Shown one piece after another: positions 1 through 8,943 of a DNA stretch of 33,538 nt (its first letter is position 1; each line of letters opens with the position of its first letter). Both the position numbers and the translations under genes were made by a program. Where the stretch lies: contig DFFH01000028.1 of assembly GCA_002368805.1 (NCBI GenBank), positions 1 to 33,538 of the forward strand. Reading direction: 5' to 3'. The notes beneath the pieces were generated by a model. It had not been told where the DNA came from. It saw only the letters and a list, made by a program, of their open reading frames with translations, and searched no databases. Source of the DNA: Mageeibacillus sp. UBA3781. GTDB lineage: Bacteria > Bacillota > Clostridia > Saccharofermentanales > Saccharofermentanaceae.

Positions 1-616
1 CATCCTGGTTGTTGCTGTCATCCCATACCTTCTTCACGGTCGCCTCTGTTCTCTCCGTAGAGATGTCAAAGGTGTTCGTGATCGTGGTCGTTCCTGCATT
101 CTCTGCATACGTTGCATTGTAGTTTGCAACTGCAGTTTCCTTCCACTCGTATGTGATCTTCTGTCCGTTATCATATACAGGCAGATTAGAAACATCCTGC
201 GTCCATCTGTTTGCTGCATTCAGTGTGACGGTATCGATCTTTGCGTTATTCGCATAGAGTTCTACTGTAACAGAAGCCGGATAGTTTGCAGTAGCATTTG
301 TCTTGTGCTCCCATACCTTCTTAACTGTCAGTGTAGTCTTCTCTGCTTCATGCTTGTTTGTGATCGTCGTCACATTTCCGCTTACGGAAGATGTTGCGGT
401 GTAATCCGTTACTGCATCCTCTGCCCAGGTGTATGTATATGCACTATTGGATGCATCGTACTTCGGCAGATTATCCTTCGTAACTGTCCAGTTGTTTGCT
501 TCGTTGAGCGTTACAGCTTCACCGAAGTTCGCTCCGTTCTGCTGCAGATGTACTGTGACAGAAGCAGGACGCTTGCCATCCTGGTTGTTGCTGTCATCCC
601 AAACCTTCTTTACTGT
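1..616 (-). repeat. Repeated Cna-B coding module (near-identical DNA at 1-40 and 577-616)
   Basis: The stretch encoding VKKVWDDSNNQD occurs twice. Positions 1-24 and 577-600 are identical over 24 bases, and the 40-base blocks 1-40 and 577-616 differ at only three positions. A diverged third copy (VKKVWEHKTNATANYPASV) starts at about 330. This is a tandem domain duplication inside the surface-protein gene and is likely to continue past the left edge. Confidence 0.75.
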
Positions 617-3600
617 AAGATCAATTGTCTCAGCAGATGCATACGCATTGTTGACACTAACCTCATTCTGCTCGCCCTTTACAATTGCTTTATTGGTATC
701 ACCGTCAATATCATCGAGACTGTAACCTGCCGCAGTATCTGCCGCATCGATTGTTTCCGTAACAGTATAGGTGACACCAGCCGGGATCTTGCTTAAGACA
801 ACAGATTCTCCTGCTTTCAGATGTGCCGTATACGTATCACTTGCTGTAGCGATCGGTGATGCGCCATCCACGGAATACTTGACCGGCATACTGAATGCGA
901 CTTCGATATCAAACACCTTATCCGTGTCTGCACCGGCGCCGGACAGATTCTTGGTTATCTTCAGGCTACCGTGATTAATATACTCATAAGTATTCGTGAT
1001 CGTCACATTTGCAGAAGTGTTCTGGTCATTCAGAGCTATATTACCGCCCGCAGGAGAATATGTGGTTACAAGAGCAAATGCATTATTCGCCGCCACATTC
1101 TCATCCTTTTCAATTACCTGATAGTTTCCGGCATTCATTACCGGGATGTCGACGGAATTCGCATCTCCTGCTTTGATCGAGAAGTAATACGGTTTCTTAC
1201 CATCCTCAAGTCTAACAGATGAACCATCTTTTGCGATGTAATATGTTCCGTCTGTTCTACTTGTGTCTTTGATCCAGAATTCATATGTCCAGTTATTGTA
1301 CATATGATCGCCGGCTTCCTGCTTCGTCACTTTGATAGAATACTTAGTATATGTATTCGTAATAGTGATCTGACCGCCATGCTGCTTCAGATCAACAACG
1401 TTACTTCCTTCTTTGTTGCCAGCCTTGTAGGAGACCACATGAGAACTGCCGTGTACTGCCGCAGATTCCTCTTTTTCTGTGATCGTATACTCTCCTTCAG
1501 GAAGCACTATCGAATTAGAACCATTTGCCGGAACTGTCACTGTCGGGTTGTTGCCATCAGGTGCAGACGGGTCAAATGCGCCGGTTGTAGGATTATAGTA
1601 CTTTCCTTCACTATTCTGGATATATACCTCAAAACTTGAAGGCGTAGCTACACCATTGTTTTGAACGATCTTCTGTAATTGCAGTGGACCGGTATGGATC
1701 TCACGGTAATTATTTGTTACTGTAAGCTGACCGTCGTTATCTTTCGTCGGCGAAGACCCGGTCACTTCATAGTCAGAGAAGGTTAGCGCGTTAGTGCTGG
1801 TTCCATTACCGTTAATCTCCGTGATCGTACACGGTCCTGCAGGAACATTAGGAATAACAACAGTCCATCCGTTGTTTCTTAGCTCTTCCCCCGTGATCTC
1901 ATGTGTATAGCCGTTAGAACCGGATACGATCAATTTGATCGCATCAAGGCGTGCCTCTTCAAGATCATTTAAAACGCTTTGACTGCTGTTATTTTTCAAC
2001 ACAAATCTTTTTGTGACAGAAAGATTTTTCTTAATAGAGTTATATGAGTTTACTGTCTCCGCTTTCGTATCCGAGTCGGCGGCCCCGGTCGTTACTGTCG
2101 CGATAGCATCATAGAAATTAGATTGATCAGCACCATTAATTGAAATCCCGCTCAGCGTGTATCCGTTCAGAACCATGAATTTATTATAATCCATAAGTTC
2201 TTTTACTTGGTACTCTTGATTGGGATCAAGACCATATATAGTAACTGTCTCACCGGGTTTTACTTTAAAGATCTTCTTCTGGCCGTCGCTTCCAAGCGCA
2301 CCAAATGAATCCGTAACATACTGATTAGTGCTTTGAACAAATACTACGAATTCAAACTCTTTCGAAGCCAGTTCTTCCGGAAGGTCAGAAACCGCACACG
2401 GCTTGCCGTCCAGTTCGATTTGCTTTTCAAGTGTTATTGAAGCTTTTCCGGTTACATTTACCTGCTCATAAGTATTTGTAACGGTTACTTCACCCTTGGA
2501 ATCCGCAGAAAGAGTAATCTTTCCATCAGAAGTAATATCGCTCGGACCGGTTGTTATTTCTCCGGTAGTAACCTTCGCGGACATAGTTGTCCCTGTAAGG
2601 TTAAAGCCCTGGATATTTCCCTCATCCTCCACGATGGTGTATTCACCCGGAACAAGACCTTTGATCTTGATTCCTGTTCCATCAGCAGGAACCTGGAAAT
2701 AGTGTTCAGCTCCGCCAAGAGAACCGTCATTCTGGACAAACTGGGATCCCTTCTTCACTGCGATTCTGTATGTCTTGCTTGCGTCCGGAGCATCTCCGCT
2801 GATCTCTTTCTTCAGCGTCAGCTCAGCTTCCTTCTTATTATATTTATTGAGGAAAGCGCCGAGCGAGAACTCCGCACCGGATGCCTGGATATTCGTATCA
2901 CCATCATCCTCCGGCTGAGTCGGAGAAGTTTTTTCTGTAAAATACTTCTTTGTGTTTACTGTGTAGTGGATGATACCATCGATATTCTCGATCGATAATT
3001 CAATATCGATCTCACCTTTTGACAGTTCGATGTTAGGATCCGAAGGTGTTGTCGGATTCTCTTTGACAACAAAGTATCTCTTCTGGGGAATATTCGGGTC
3101 GATCGTCTTAACGTCTACAGTAATGTCCGGGAAAGTGATTTTACTAAAAGCATCTACACTGATAGACGGGCTGGAAACACCATCCTGTTTCGGAGTGGAA
3201 TAATCAGATTCCGTCTCGGTAAAGGAGAATGTGTACTCGCCTTTCGAAAGCTTAACATTGGTCAGTTCTTCGATCTTACCCTGTGCATTTCTTGCATAGC
3301 TGGAGACAAATCCCTTACGTGCAGCAAAGTGCAGGACACTGGTATCCGTTGTATTTCCAAGATCCGATCTGTCATGATGGATGTAGTGGAATTCACCGGA
3401 AGACACGATCGTTCTGCCGGCAGATGCGATCCAGCCCGCGCTGGAACCGGTAACATCACCGGTGATGTTTGTCGGAACGAGGAAAAGACCGGCAGTCGTG
3501 TTGTACTTAACAGAAGAAGCATTTCTGATGTTCCAGATGATGCTCTTGGTCATGTATTTCTCTACATGGGCATTATGAAGAGAATCTTCGCCGCTACATG

Positions 3601-4519
3601 TAGTTGTTGAATCAAAAGAATAATTCGATTCTTTTCCTTCAACCTTTTTTTCTTTACCATTCGCCGCATCCATCGTAAAACTGTCATCTATAATCTCTAC
3701 TCTATACTGGCAGAGTTCGAGCGGTCCGTTACCGAGCATATTGAAAACAACATTAGTGGAAGGATCCTTGATGATAAGGAGTCCGTCAGACTTCTGGATC
3801 GCTTTTTCCAGATTGGATCCACCCTCAACATTGATATAGATGGTTGCATCTTTATACTGGGGATCCGAAAGATCGATCGTCGCTCCGCTGTCACCACGCT
3901 TCGTTGCGATCGAATCGCCGTCAAAAGCACTCTTCGCAGCAAGAATGTCTGACTGCTTCACGATCTTCCCGATCATGGAATCTACGTTTTGCTTAAGGAC
4001 GCTATAGTCGTAAGTTCTATAAAGAACATTCGCTTTGCAGGTATCATCGTAAACGAAATAGTCATCTTCGTGTGCCGACATATCATATGTGGTATCGATG
4101 ACAAAGTCCATCTCGCCCATGGCATATGTCTGACCGAATCTTGCCTTTGATCCGTTCTCGACGGACGCGATGATAAACTGTGCAGGCTTACTTCCGGCCA
4201 GGTCGACATCGCAGTTATTTGCTGCCTGCGGATTGATAAACTTATTCGTGGCATAGGTCGTTTCCATGTGGCCCTTCTGATCGACCGTATCACTCAAGAT
4301 ACCGTAATCGATCGCACGACCTAAGATCGTACTGTAATTGATCAGACTCGCAGAGTCATAGTCCAGCAGATTCCCATCTGCATAAACAGTGGAAGAGCCG
4401 ATCTTCAATCCGTTTCCGTCCTTTGACCTACGGATCGCTAAGGTGCCGACCACGAGTGATGTTGCGAGCACCAGACTCGAAAAACCTACAAATTTCTTGC
4501 TGCGGAAAAATTTTTTCAT
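1..4519 (-). CDS. Giant Cna-B-repeat surface protein with choice-of-anchor-A-like N-terminal domain (C-terminus outside window)
   Basis: One uninterrupted minus-strand frame gives 1,506 residues and runs off the left edge. I start at MKKFFRSKKF (4519) rather than the ATG at 4525, because the AGAAGGGG ribosome site abuts the upstream ATG and is about 8 bases from this one. Residues 11-30 are a hydrophobic export segment. Residues ~35-380 end in a WN..A..V / G.FLVP / GWIAS / SGEFH pattern (EFH at 375-377), typical of choice-of-anchor-A domains of secreted proteins. From ~560 on there are about nine beta-sandwich modules of ~95-135 residues. Each opens with a (T)VKK/ITLEK-type lysine strand and closes with an ITNTY/VTNTY-like Asn strand plus an internal Glu, as in Cna-B/SpaA domains that form Lys-Asn isopeptide bonds. 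Starts are near 565, 690, 830, 940, 1060, 1178, 1298, 1396 and 1491; the last three are classical VKKVW Cna-B modules. The probable role is a wall-anchored stalk or adhesin. The sorting signal is not visible. Confidence 0.9.
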   Translation of the reverse strand, partial: MKKFFRSKKFVGFSSLVLATSLVVGTLAIRRSKDGNGLKIGSSTVYADGNLLDYDSASLINYSTILGRAIDYGILSDTVDQKGHMETTYATNKFINPQAANNCDVDLAGSKPAQFIIASVENGSKARFGQTYAMGEMDFVIDTTYDMSAHEDDYFVYDDTCKANVLYRTYDYSVLKQNVDSMIGKIVKQSDILAAKSAFDGDSIATKRGDSGATIDLSDPQYKDATIYINVEGGSNLEKAIQKSDGLLIIKDPSTNVVFNMLGNGPLELCQYRVEIIDDSFTMDAANGKEKKVEGKESNYSFDSTTTCSGEDSLHNAHVEKYMTKSIIWNIRNASSVKYNTTAGLFLVPTNITGDVTGSSAGWIASAGRTIVSSGEFHYIHHDRSDLGNTTDTSVLHFAARKGFVSSYARNAQGKIEELTNVKLSKGEYTFSFTETESDYSTPKQDGVSSPSISVDAFSKITFPDITVDVKTIDPNIPQKRYFVVKENPTTPSDPNIELSKGEIDIELSIENIDGIIHYTVNTKKYFTEKTSPTQPEDDGDTNIQASGAEFSLGAFLNKYNKKEAELTLKKEISGDAPDASKTYRIAVKKGSQFVQNDGSLGGAEHYFQVPADGTGIKIKGLVPGEYTIVEDEGNIQGFNLTGTTMSAKVTTGEITTGPSDITSDGKITLSADSKGEVTVTNTYEQVNVTGKASITLEKQIELDGKPCAVSDLPEELASKEFEFVVFVQSTNQYVTDSFGALGSDGQKKIFKVKPGETVTIYGLDPNQEYQVKELMDYNKFMVLNGYTLSGISINGADQSNFYDAIATVTTGAADSDTKAETVNSYNSIKKNLSVTKRFVLKNNSSQSVLNDLEEARLDAIKLIVSGSNGYTHEITGEELRNNGWTVVIPNVPAGPCTITEINGNGTSTNALTFSDYEVTGSSPTKDNDGQLTVTNNYREIHTGPLQLQKIVQNNGVATPSSFEVYIQNSEGKYYNPTTGAFDPSAPDGNNPTVTVPANGSNSIVLPEGEYTITEKEESAAVHGSSHVVSYKAGNKEGSNVVDLKQHGGQITITNTYTKYSIKVTKQEAGDHMYNNWTYEFWIKDTSRTDGTYYIAKDGSSVRLEDGKKPYYFSIKAGDANSVDIPVMNAGNYQVIEKDENVAANNAFALVTTYSPAGGNIALNDQNTSANVTITNTYEYINHGSLKITKNLSGAGADTDKVFDIEVAFSMPVKYSVDGASPIATASDTYTAHLKAGESVVLSKIPAGVTYTVTETIDAADTAAGYSLDDIDGDTNKAIVKGEQNEVSVNNAYASAETIDLTVKKVWDDSNNQDGKRPASVTVHLQQNGANFGEAVTLNEANNWTVTKDNLPKYDASNSAYTYTWAEDAVTDYTATSSVSGNVTTITNKHEAEKTTLTVKKVWEHKTNATANYPASVTVELYANNAKIDTVTLNAANRWTQDVSNLPVYDNGQKITYEWKETAVANYNATYAENAGTTTITNTFDISTERTEATVKKVWDDSNNQD

Positions 4520-4600
4520 ATGCATCCCCTTCTTTTTAATGTCCTAAACCAACGCTGTCAAAGCAATTCTGAAATCGTTTACATACAAGTTCTTATGTTA

Positions 4601-4628
4601 AGTATAAAGGGATTTTAAGAAAAAACAA
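4601..4628 (-). promoter_or_regulatory. Candidate promoter of the giant surface-protein gene
   Basis: On the minus strand a TTGTTT -35 (4623-4628) and a TATACT -10 (4601-4606) are separated by 16 bases. This would give a leader of about 75 bases before the start at 4519. The 4520-4781 gap is AT-rich and otherwise holds only this promoter, the ribosome site and the rpsT terminator. Confidence 0.45.
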
Positions 4629-4721
4629 CCTGAAAAATCTACAAACCTTTGAAAAAACTATATTTTTAGAAAACTGAAACAGTTTATTAACAATATATTT
4701 TGTGTTTTCTTCATCTCGTAA

Positions 4722-4757
4722 CAAAAAGAGACTGCCTTGTAACACAAGACAGTCTCT
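4722..4757 (-). terminator. Rho-independent terminator of rpsT
   Basis: Read leftwards, an AGAGACTG..CTTGT arm pairs with ACAAG..CAGTCTCT (4727-4757) around a 3-base loop, with one G-U pair. It is followed by five T residues (4722-4726). It lies 25 bases after the rpsT stop and separates rpsT from the surface-protein gene. Confidence 0.88.
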
Positions 4758-4781
4758 TCGTTCAATCAGTAAATAATTGAC

Positions 4782-5045
4782 TTACGCTTTTGCTGCGTTA
4801 GCGGCCTTAGCCAGTCTGGACTTCTTTCTTGCTGCAGCATTCTTGTGGATGTATCCCTTTGCTGCTGCCTTATCCAGTGCAACCTGTGCGTCCTTAACGA
4901 GCTCAGCGGAATTATTATCAGAGGCGGCGATAGAAGCCGTTGCCTTCTTGACAATGGTGCGCATCTCGCTCTTCTTCATCTTATTCGCCAAGGTCTTCTT
5001 CTCAGCAACCTTCACGCGCTTACATGCGGACTTGATATTCGGCAT
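4782..5045 (-). CDS. rpsT: 30S ribosomal protein S20
   Basis: The 87-residue product has the S20 pattern: a start of MPNIKSACKRV, a Lys/Arg-rich helical body, and a C-terminal half with the AAAKGYIHKNAAARKKSRL signature that contacts 16S rRNA. The length matches the family (about 86-90). I start at the ATG at 5045, not the one at 5060, because the upstream ATGGAGGTGAAGG contains the GGAGG ribosome site. It has its own promoter (5091-5119) and terminator (4722-4757), so it is an independent unit at the end of the housekeeping run. S20 binds early in assembly of the small ribosomal subunit. Confidence 0.97.
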   Translation of the reverse strand: MPNIKSACKRVKVAEKKTLANKMKKSEMRTIVKKATASIAASDNNSAELVKDAQVALDKAAAKGYIHKNAAARKKSRLAKAANAAKA

Positions 5046-5090
5046 TTCCTTCACCTCCATCAGTTATTATCTTCATTCAGACACCGAGAC

Positions 5091-5119
5091 ATTTTACCAT
5101 GCTTATTTGAGCGGTGCAA
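5091..5119 (-). promoter_or_regulatory. rpsT promoter
   Basis: TTGCAC (5114-5119) and TAAAAT (5091-5096) on the minus strand are separated by 17 bases, a good sigma-A match. Transcription would begin about 40 bases before the S20 start. Confidence 0.7.
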
Positions 5120-5134
5120 GAGTTTTTTTGATTT

Positions 5135-5161
5135 TTCGGCAAATTTTCTCCCGTTGCCGAA
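5135..5161 (-). other. Hairpin directly after the TrmH-family stop codon
   Basis: TTCGGCAA (5135-5142) and TTGCCGAA (5154-5161) form a perfect 8-bp inverted repeat immediately after the methyltransferase stop. On the minus strand it is followed by A-rich rather than T-rich sequence, so it is a poor intrinsic terminator. It may instead protect the 3' end of the upstream mRNA. Confidence 0.45.
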
Positions 5162-5893
5162 TTATTCGCCAAAATCGCCCTTCGTCGCTTCATAAAGACC
5201 GATACTGGTCGCGATCGGCAGATTCAGGCTGTCGATATTCTTTGTATGCTCGATACGTACGGGACATCCTACCTTGGCAAAAGATGCCGGAAGACCTGTC
5301 GCCTCATTTCCCATAATGAGAGAAAACGGCTTTTCGATCTTCGTCTCGTGAAGAAGCGTGCTTCCATCGAGCATAAACGGATAAAAGTGCCTGTTCCCGG
5401 CACCATCTGTCTTTTCATAGTCTTCCCAGCTGTCATAATATTTGAACTTCACACGGGACAGTGCGCCCATGGAGGCGCGGATGACCTTCGGGTCGAAGAA
5501 GTCCACACCCGGGCGGATGATCGCTATATTTGTCACGCCGAAACCTGTTGCCGAGCGGATGATCGTTCCCGCATTCCCCGAATTACCCGGGTTCACAAGA
5601 ACCACATGGGAAGCCTCCCTGTCCAGCTCCGAATTATATTTTCTGATCATGGCGATCACGAAGCAATTCTCTTTCTGCGAAAGGATCTGGAACACCTTAT
5701 CGTTCACATCGCAGGGAATATGGCGTTCCTTGCAGATCTTCAGGATCTTCTCTTTCGTTTCTGATTCGTAAAAAGCACTGTGCAGATATACCTGGCTTAC
5801 CACCTCGGGGCGGATGTTGAGATACTCCATGCTCACCGTCGCTCCGAGACAGTATGTTATTATATCTTCCTTTTTATATCTTTTAACTGCCAT
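5162..5893 (-). CDS. TrmH/SpoU-family RNA 2'-O-ribose methyltransferase
   Basis: The 243-residue protein has an N-terminal L30e-like substrate-binding region (about 1-85) and a C-terminal SPOUT domain. All three SpoU motifs are visible: motif 1 NPGNSGNAGTIIRSATGFG (Asn and Arg), motif 2 SLIMGNEATGLP, and motif 3 DSLNLPIATSIGLYE in the trefoil knot that binds S-adenosylmethionine. The family methylates 2'-hydroxyls of rRNA or tRNA; which RNA and position cannot be read from the sequence. It lies two bases after the DsrE-like gene, so the two are almost certainly co-transcribed. Confidence 0.92.
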   Translation of the reverse strand: MAVKRYKKEDIITYCLGATVSMEYLNIRPEVVSQVYLHSAFYESETKEKILKICKERHIPCDVNDKVFQILSQKENCFVIAMIRKYNSELDREASHVVLVNPGNSGNAGTIIRSATGFGVTNIAIIRPGVDFFDPKVIRASMGALSRVKFKYYDSWEDYEKTDGAGNRHFYPFMLDGSTLLHETKIEKPFSLIMGNEATGLPASFAKVGCPVRIEHTKNIDSLNLPIATSIGLYEATKGDFGE

Positions 5894-5895
5894 CT

Positions 5896-6327
5896 TTATA
5901 ACCGAATAACGCGGTCCGCCGTCAGCATACTCTGCAGAAGATCCGCCATGTCCTCACAAATGATCCTCGGATCCTCCGGGATCTTCCCGAGATAAAAGAG
6001 TGTCTCATTACATGCCTTGACAACGATCTCTCTGTCGAGAATATCCTTCCAGCACTGGAAACACTCACTTTCGGGGAGTATCAGTTTTACACCGTCATGG
6101 ATCAGTATGATCTCATCCGGAACTGTTTTAGCCGTTTTCAGGCTCTTCAGGGAGTGAAGCATCAGATCCTTTCCATGCTCCTGCGAAATCTCGTCTCCTT
6201 TATTATCCCCGACGATCTCTCCTTCGATCACGAGAACGACGCGCTTCGGAGATCCTTCTTTATCCGTAAGTGCGATCTGCGGTACCACCTTTGTCGTATC
6301 GCCGGTAAAAAGCTTACCCATCTCCAT
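5896..6327 (-). CDS. DsrE/DsrF-like small protein
   Basis: The 143-residue protein resembles the DsrE-like (YedF C-terminal type) fold: a first strand RVVLVIEGEIVGD, a helix with HGKDLMLHSLKSL, a strand plus loop PDEIILIHDGVKLILPES, and a late KACNETL segment where the family often carries CGTC. Only the first cysteine of that CxxC is kept (C..T), so classical sulfur relay is doubtful. The first base of its ATG is the last base of the upstream stop (TAATG), and TrmH follows after two bases, indicating translational coupling on both sides. The family assignment is by pattern only and the function is unknown. Confidence 0.6.
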   Translation of the reverse strand: MEMGKLFTGDTTKVVPQIALTDKEGSPKRVVLVIEGEIVGDNKGDEISQEHGKDLMLHSLKSLKTAKTVPDEIILIHDGVKLILPESECFQCWKDILDREIVVKACNETLFYLGKIPEDPRIICEDMADLLQSMLTADRVIRL

Positions 6328-7094
6328 TATTTGTCACCGTCCTTCGCGGAAGGAGCATCTGCCGATTCCCCGCCTAACATGGCGATCGCTCTCGGAACAG
6401 CATCCTTACTGTTCCCCCACGGCTTCTCTTTATTTCTGTAGTCAAATTTCAGCGTGAACCACTCGACATCCTTGATCAGCTCATCCAGCCCGCTGTTATG
6501 TGTCTTGGCCAGTGCCTCGACAAACTCCGATGCCTGGTTCTGGCTGAGTTCTTCGGCAGCGGCACGAAGGAGCATCGCCACATGCGGCAGGCAGTGATAT
6601 GTCTTTGCCGCAAATGTCTCGCGGAAAGAAGCATCCTCGAAGTACAGCCACATGATAACTTCCATGTAACGCTTCATGGTGGTATTGATCTTATCGCAGA
6701 TGATGCAGGATTCCAGTCTGGAATCGATCTTATCCGCCAGTGCAGTCAGGCGTTTCTTATACTCCGCATCTTTTCCGGAAAGAAGTGTGCGCTTGGACGG
6801 TGCAGCTTTCTCCCACAGCGGATCGGTGGACTTTTTCACGTCCTGGAGATGAGTATGGAGCATAAGACCCATACCGAGGCGGTTGATCTCACGGCCGAAC
6901 ATCTTGTTCAGATGATCTCCGCAGAATCCCTGCTCATTGGTAAGTACCCGGTTGTCCGGCTCCATCAGGGACGGTCCGAGATAGTAGTCCAGAGAATCCG
7001 CCTCCACTTTTGCCTTCAGCGCACAGAGCGGGCAGGCACAGGACGAGGAATAGGCATCATTTACCGGAATGGTATAGATCTTTTCAACTTTCAT
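6327..7094 (-). CDS. DUF6062-like cysteine-rich protein of unknown function
   Basis: This 255-residue cytosolic protein starts MKVEKIYTIPVNDAY and carries CACPLC near residues 19-24, FCGDH near 57, a CIIC pair in the middle and CLPH near 165. The Cys/His sets are spaced like one or two metal sites, probably zinc. I recognise it as resembling the clostridial DUF6062 family; no biochemical role is known to me. There is no signal peptide or membrane segment. Its stop overlaps the DsrE-like start by one base, and it sits 20 bases downstream of the NTPase gene, in the yebC-to-trmH run. Confidence 0.75.
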   Translation of the reverse strand: MKVEKIYTIPVNDAYSSSCACPLCALKAKVEADSLDYYLGPSLMEPDNRVLTNEQGFCGDHLNKMFGREINRLGMGLMLHTHLQDVKKSTDPLWEKAAPSKRTLLSGKDAEYKKRLTALADKIDSRLESCIICDKINTTMKRYMEVIMWLYFEDASFRETFAAKTYHCLPHVAMLLRAAAEELSQNQASEFVEALAKTHNSGLDELIKDVEWFTLKFDYRNKEKPWGNSKDAVPRAIAMLGGESADAPSAKDGDK

Positions 7095-7114
7095 AAGAAA
7101 ACCTCCCGAATATA

Positions 7115-8164
7115 TCAGGCCGGATCTTCGTGGATCAGGCGCTTGGCGCGGACATCTACCGCGACCATATTGATCGAGGAATACTCCTCAATATATCTTC
7201 CCAGGCGCTGCTGCGCATTATAGAGCACCTCCTGGGCATTAAATCCGTAGTACAATTCGAGGTCAATGCTTAAGACGACACCGTACACGCGTTTTTCCGA
7301 ATTGAATCCGACGACATCATGTACACCCGGGACCTTTCTAAGAATGATCCTTACAAGGTCTAGAAGTGCATCGTCCGAGATGGAATAGCTCCCCAAGCTC
7401 GAGAACGTCGGACGTACGACCGTTCTCTCCGTCTCCGGGACGACCGGCTGAAGTCCTCTTTCTCTATCCCACCTTCTACGCAGACGGTTGAGCGGGTCGG
7501 AAAAATATCCGGAGAATTCGTGCTTGATCTCCATACTCGGTACAGGGATCGTATGCATACCCTCACGAAGACGAGTGTTTTTCGCTGATGCGATCTCTTC
7601 TTCCGTACTGACATCCTCGATCCGGATCAGCATCGCCGGCTGATTGAGCCAGAGATTATTACATATCTTCTCGAGCATAGCATCGGAAGTACCGAGGATC
7701 ATGAGAGTTGACGGCCGGTTCTCTGCCAGCGCTTTCCGCATGATAGAGGAACGGCTCGGATCTTCGAAAAGCGCCTGTCGCACGGACTCGAGCTTCGTAG
7801 CCGCTTTCTTTGCCGAGTTTCCGGCAACGATGCGGCTTCCGTTGATCAGAAGTCCGTCATCGATGATGTACTTGATATTATTCTGCTTTGCGACACGGAT
7901 CGCGCGGGTGCTTTTGCCTGTGCCGGACGAACCGACAAAGGCAACTACCGCGATGGTGGAAAGGATCTCGCGCATCTGTTTCTCGTCATTTGCCGCGATC
8001 TCGATCTGGCGCTCAATACGTGCTGTAGCACGCGTCTCGACGTTCTTTTCAAGGCGTCGCAGGGTGGCCCGAAGCTCAGGTATAAACACTCCCCGGCGGG
8101 AAGCTCCCTGCCTCTCTTCCGGGTGTTCAGTCTGTTCCTTGCCTTTTTGCTTCGGCAGATCCAT
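7115..8164 (-). CDS. P-loop NTPase fused to an Asp23/Gls24-like C-terminal domain
   Basis: The 349-residue protein has a basic, probably helical N-terminus (about 1-65). A Walker A motif GSSGTGKST lies at 78-86, at the end of a hydrophobic strand (IAVVAFV). A DDGLL segment follows at about 105, and a STLMILGTS strand at about 150 may supply the second nucleotide-site element. Residues ~255-345 (SISDDALLDLVRIILRKVPG, later LYYGFNAQEVLYNAQQRL and VDVRAKRL) match the Asp23/Gls24 (DUF322) pattern. Asp23/Gls24 proteins are cell-envelope associated in Gram-positives; here the domain is attached to a nucleotide-binding module. The substrate and partner are unknown. Ribosome site AGAGG is about 10 bases before the ATG. 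It lies between yebC (18-base gap) and the DUF6062-like gene. Confidence 0.75.
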   Translation of the reverse strand: MDLPKQKGKEQTEHPEERQGASRRGVFIPELRATLRRLEKNVETRATARIERQIEIAANDEKQMREILSTIAVVAFVGSSGTGKSTRAIRVAKQNNIKYIIDDGLLINGSRIVAGNSAKKAATKLESVRQALFEDPSRSSIMRKALAENRPSTLMILGTSDAMLEKICNNLWLNQPAMLIRIEDVSTEEEIASAKNTRLREGMHTIPVPSMEIKHEFSGYFSDPLNRLRRRWDRERGLQPVVPETERTVVRPTFSSLGSYSISDDALLDLVRIILRKVPGVHDVVGFNSEKRVYGVVLSIDLELYYGFNAQEVLYNAQQRLGRYIEEYSSINMVAVDVRAKRLIHEDPA

Positions 8165-8182
8165 TCCTACTATACCTCTTAA

Positions 8183-8908
8183 TTAATTATCCCAGTTGTT
8201 GAAAACTTCCTGTACGTCGTCGTTCTCATCAAACTTCTCGAGCATAGTCTCGAGTTTTGACGCGATCTCTTCGTCTTCGACCTTGGACCAGTTGAGCGGG
8301 ACCGGGCCGAGTGTGGAGTCCACAAATGAATATCCCTTAGCTTCCAGGGCATCCTTCACTTCGTAGTATGCCGCCGGATCTGTGAGGATCTCGTAGTATC
8401 CGTCTTCCGCACTGAAATCCTCAGCGCCGCAGTCGAGTGCATCCATCATGACCTGCTCTTCATCCTCAAACTCTTCCGAGTCGATCATGATCGTTCCCTT
8501 GTCCTGGAACATGAAGGAAACACTTCCGGAAACGCCCATGTTTCCGTCGTACTTATCGAAGATATGACGGATATCCGCCGCTGTACGGTTTCTGTTGTTC
8601 GTCAGTGTTCTTACCATGATGGCGATTCCACCCGGGCCGTAACCTTCGTAAACGATCTCTTCATAATCATCGCCTTCACCGGCACCCGCCGCCTTTTTGA
8701 TGGCACGGTTGATATTATCGTTCGGCATGTTTGCCGCTTTTGCCTTAGCAATAACATCTTTGAGCTTCGAGTTATTATCCGGATCCGGACCTCCTGCCTT
8801 AACAGCGACCATGATCTCCTTGGCAACCTTGGTAAACACGGCACCTTTTGCCGCATCGGATGCTTCTTTCTTTCTCTTAATGTTATTCCACTTGGAATGT
8901 CCGGACAT
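8183..8908 (-). CDS. yebC: YebC/PmpR (TACO1) family protein
   Basis: The 241-residue protein starts with the family hallmark MSGHSKWNNIKRKKEASDAA and continues with GGPDPDNN.KL and ANMPNDNINRAIKKA. All three family domains are present and the length is standard (about 240). The family was annotated as DNA-binding regulators; more recent work links YebC/TACO1 to translation through proline-rich stretches. Which applies here cannot be told from the sequence. It has its own promoter overlapping the end of the peptidase gene and a GTGGAGG ribosome site, and heads the run towards trmH. Confidence 0.96.
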   Translation of the reverse strand: MSGHSKWNNIKRKKEASDAAKGAVFTKVAKEIMVAVKAGGPDPDNNSKLKDVIAKAKAANMPNDNINRAIKKAAGAGEGDDYEEIVYEGYGPGGIAIMVRTLTNNRNRTAADIRHIFDKYDGNMGVSGSVSFMFQDKGTIMIDSEEFEDEEQVMMDALDCGAEDFSAEDGYYEILTDPAAYYEVKDALEAKGYSFVDSTLGPVPLNWSKVEDEEIASKLETMLEKFDENDDVQEVFNNWDN

Positions 8909-8943
8909 AGGAAAACCTCCACCTTAGAAAAAATGTACACAGT

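Noticed and set aside
305..1639. Several plus-strand frames in the left 4.5 kb
   Set aside because: They lie opposite one continuous minus-strand frame encoding recognisable Cna-B domains.
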